A DNA stretch of 17,231 nucleotides, from the NCBI GenBank assembly GCA_003161195.1, contig PMOV01000280.1, positions 2,480-19,710 of the forward strand, in the 5' to 3' direction. Origin of the DNA: Acidobacteriota bacterium. Its GTDB lineage: Bacteria > Acidobacteriota > Terriglobia > Acidiferrales > UBA7541. Below the pieces are notes generated by a model, which was not told where the DNA came from, ran no database searches, and saw only the letters and a program-made list of their open reading frames with translations. Each line of letters begins with the position of its first letter. Positions within the stretch are counted from its first letter, which is position 1. The position numbers and the translations under genes are program-made. Below, one piece after another: positions 15,606 through 17,231 of this stretch.

Positions 15606-16642
15606 GCCAGCCTCCGCCGCAGCAAATAAATAAACAGCGGCGCACCCGCCAGCGCGGTCATGGCGCCCACCGGCAATTCGCTCGGCGCCGCCACGGTGCG
15701 CGCCAGCATGTCCGCCAGCACCACGGCGATGGCCCCGCCCAAGGCCGCCGCGGGAATCAGGATGCGGTGGTCCGAGCCGAAAATCATGCGCATCACGTGC
15801 GGCACCAGCAGTCCCACGTAGCCAATCGAACCGCTCACCGACACCGCCAACCCCGTCAGAATGGACGCCGCTACGTACACGACCACGCGCACCCGTGGCA
15901 CGTCCACGCCGAGGTGCATGGCTTCTTTCTCTCCGGCCAGCAGCAAATTCAAATCCGCCGCCGTGGTATAGATTGCTCCGGCCGCCACGAAAAATCCGAT
16001 GCGGATCACCCAGTGCACATTGTTTTGCAGCGGCGTTGAAAGATCGCCCATCAGCCAGAACGCCATGCCGCCGTGATCGCGCCCGGAAAGCCAATTGAGC
16101 AGCAGCATAATCAGCGCGTTTAGAAACGACGCGGTAATAATCCCCGCCAGGAGCAGCGTAGTGCTGTCGATCTCGCCGTCGCGCCGGCCGAGCAGATAAA
16201 CTCCCGCGATGGTGATCAACGCGCCCAGAAACGCTCCCACGGGCGTCAGCAGCACCGCCGCGTCCGGCGTGAGCGCCAAATGCGGCTCGATCATTACAGC
16301 AACAATCGCGCCCACGGCCGCCCCGCTCGAAACGCCCAGCACGTACGGGTCAGCCAGCGGATTGCGCAACAAGGCTTGAAAACTCGTTCCCGCCACCGCC
16401 AAGGACGCACCCACAAAAATGCCCAGAAAAATCCGCGGCAACCGAATATCAAAGATAATCAAGCTGTACTCGCTCGAAAGTCCCGCGCTCGAATGTAGCG
16501 CATAGTGAATCAGGTCCCGGCCCAGGCCGTACAGCGACACTTGCACCGCGCCTAGTTTCAGGGCCAGCACCATCACGATCAACAGGACGCCTGCTAAAGC
16601 CGCGCAGCGCAGCAGCAAGCGACGCCACGTTAGCGGCCGCAT
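15602..16642 (-). CDS. btuC: Cobalamin ABC transporter permease (FecCD family)
   Basis: This 346-residue inner-membrane permease has about ten helices. Family blocks visible in order are IRLPRI, GASLAVAGTSFQALLRNPLADPYVLGVSSGA, WLMGDL, LLAGEKEAMHLGVDV (the coupling region), and GSIGYVGLLVPHVMRMIFGSDHR near the ATPase contact. LPVGAMTALAGAPLFIYLL follows at the C-terminus. I chose ATG 16642 because GAGG (16653-16650) is seven bases upstream. An in-frame GTG two codons earlier has the Shine-Dalgarno too close. The start lies 13 bases inside the btuF frame and the stop overlaps btuD, so the three genes are translationally coupled. Confidence 0.93.
   Translation of the reverse strand: MRPLTWRRLLLRCAALAGVLLIVMVLALKLGAVQVSLYGLGRDLIHYALHSSAGLSSEYSLIIFDIRLPRIFLGIFVGASLAVAGTSFQALLRNPLADPYVLGVSSGAAVGAIVAVMIEPHLALTPDAAVLLTPVGAFLGALITIAGVYLLGRRDGEIDSTTLLLAGIITASFLNALIMLLLNWLSGRDHGGMAFWLMGDLSTPLQNNVHWVIRIGFFVAAGAIYTTAADLNLLLAGEKEAMHLGVDVPRVRVVVYVAASILTGLAVSVSGSIGYVGLLVPHVMRMIFGSDHRILIPAAALGGAIAVVLADMLARTVAAPSELPVGAMTALAGAPLFIYLLRRRLA
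15611..15615 (-). promoter_or_regulatory. btuD: Ribosome binding site deciding the btuD GTG start
   Basis: GGAGG inside the last btuC codons, five bases from GTG 15605. It supports the GTG over the ATG 21 bases further downstream. Confidence 0.7.
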
Positions 16643-17231
16643 GCGCACGCCTCGGCAATAAGTCGGTCCTTGGTTTGGGATTCAGCCAGCGGACGCGCCC
16701 CGTGAGGAGGAGTGCTCTGTGGCGGCAAGGGAGTACCGGGACCGGCCCGCTTTCCCGCGTCTCCAGCCGGTGTTGTCGGCGCCTGCTCCTGGAACGCCTC
16801 CGGGTGCATCTGTCGCGCCATGTCCTCAATCACCGAAACAATCCGCGGCGCCGGACGATTCACCGCGTCGCTCACCACCACAAATCGGCGGTTCTTCACC
16901 GCCTCAAGGCTGCGCCAACCCGGCTGCGCCGCCAGTGATTCCAGTTCCGCGGGAGTGTTCGAGGTATTCTGCGCCGCCATCACCACAAACTCTGGCTGCA
17001 AGCGCACCACTTCTTCAAGGCTCACCTTCGGCCAGTCTTCTTTGGCGTCGATGATAGAAGTGGCGCCCGCCCGCCGCAGCGCATCGGCCACGAACGTGTT
17101 GTTCCCCGTGGAAATCAGCGGGTCGGTCCATACCACGAACAAGACGCGCCGCGCCGGCAGGTCGCCAATTTTCTGTTTCAGCGCCGCCAGTCGTTCGTCC
17201 AATTCTGCCGCTACCGCCGCGCCCGCTTGCG
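16630..17231 (-). CDS. btuF: Cobalamin-binding periplasmic protein, C-terminal part (N-terminus outside window)
   Basis: About 200 codons of a periplasmic substrate-binding protein of the BtuF/FhuD class are present. The frame is open through the window edge, so the signal peptide and first lobe are missing. The inter-lobe helix (AAELDERLAALKQKI) is followed by RVLFVVWTDPLISTGNNTFVADALRRAGA, then SLEEVVRLQPEFVV, WRSLEAVKNRRFVVVSD, and a final helix IVSVIEDMARQMHPE. This is the standard second lobe. About 50 extra residues rich in Pro, Thr and Gly follow and end in ACACGR. This tail is not part of the fold and its last codons overlap the btuC start. The B12 substrate is inferred from the downstream riboswitch and receptor. 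Confidence 0.87.
   Translation of the reverse strand, partial: QAGAAVAAELDERLAALKQKIGDLPARRVLFVVWTDPLISTGNNTFVADALRRAGATSIIDAKEDWPKVSLEEVVRLQPEFVVMAAQNTSNTPAELESLAAQPGWRSLEAVKNRRFVVVSDAVNRPAPRIVSVIEDMARQMHPEAFQEQAPTTPAGDAGKRAGPGTPLPPQSTPPHGARPLAESQTKDRLIAEACACGR

Noticed and set aside
15606..16094. Upstream extension of the btuD frame
   Set aside because: Gly/Arg-rich shadow of btuC. A good ribosome binding site marks GTG 15605.
1..17231. tRNA, rRNA, CRISPR, insertion sequences, attachment sites
   Set aside because: None seen on reading both strands: no repeat-spacer pattern, no transposase motif and no tRNA-like cloverleaf noticed. Small RNAs without known motifs could be missed.

Overview
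The window looks like a chromosomal segment of a GC-rich Gram-negative bacterium, most probably an acidobacterium (Terriglobia-like). This is inference. It rests on the hopanoid-associated glycosyltransferase HpnB, a TonB receptor carrying an N-terminal carboxypeptidase-regulatory domain, a GH18/CE4/GT2 trifunctional polysaccharide enzyme, and dense GTGA-coupled genes. I saw no insertion sequence, tRNA, rRNA or CRISPR array.

Layout. (1) 1-443: the 3' end of a cation-diffusion-facilitator transporter. (2) 478-6713: a surface-glycan/lipid block. A GT-C membrane glycosyltransferase on the minus strand is divergent from a 1148-residue GH18-CE4-GT2 polysaccharide synthase, whose stop overlaps the GTG start of hpnB. 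(3) 6814-9157: panB - dinB-like - panC, two steps of pantothenate synthesis with a DinB-fold metalloprotein between them. (4) 9200-11184, minus strand: a bcp-type peroxiredoxin and gatB, the latter behind a near-perfect extended -10 that would give an almost leaderless mRNA. (5) 11251-17231, minus strand: a vitamin B12 salvage cluster. In transcription order it runs btuF (cut by the window edge), btuC, btuD, a possible 46-codon ORF, a cobalamin riboswitch, a BtuB-like TonB receptor and a DUF71/COG2102 PP-loop ATPase.

How the genes work together. The B12 block is a complete import route: outer-membrane receptor, periplasmic binding protein, inner-membrane permease and ATPase. The riboswitch sits between the ABC genes and the receptor, so it directly controls only the receptor and the DUF71 gene. 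DUF71 bacterial members have been predicted to act in B12 salvage, and the 5-nt spacing to the receptor gene supports that here. The glycan block puts synthesis, deacetylation and possibly hydrolysis or binding of a probable GlcNAc polymer on one membrane protein, translationally coupled to a hopanoid-associated glycosyltransferase. That linkage and the DUF71/B12 operon are the most interesting parts of the window.
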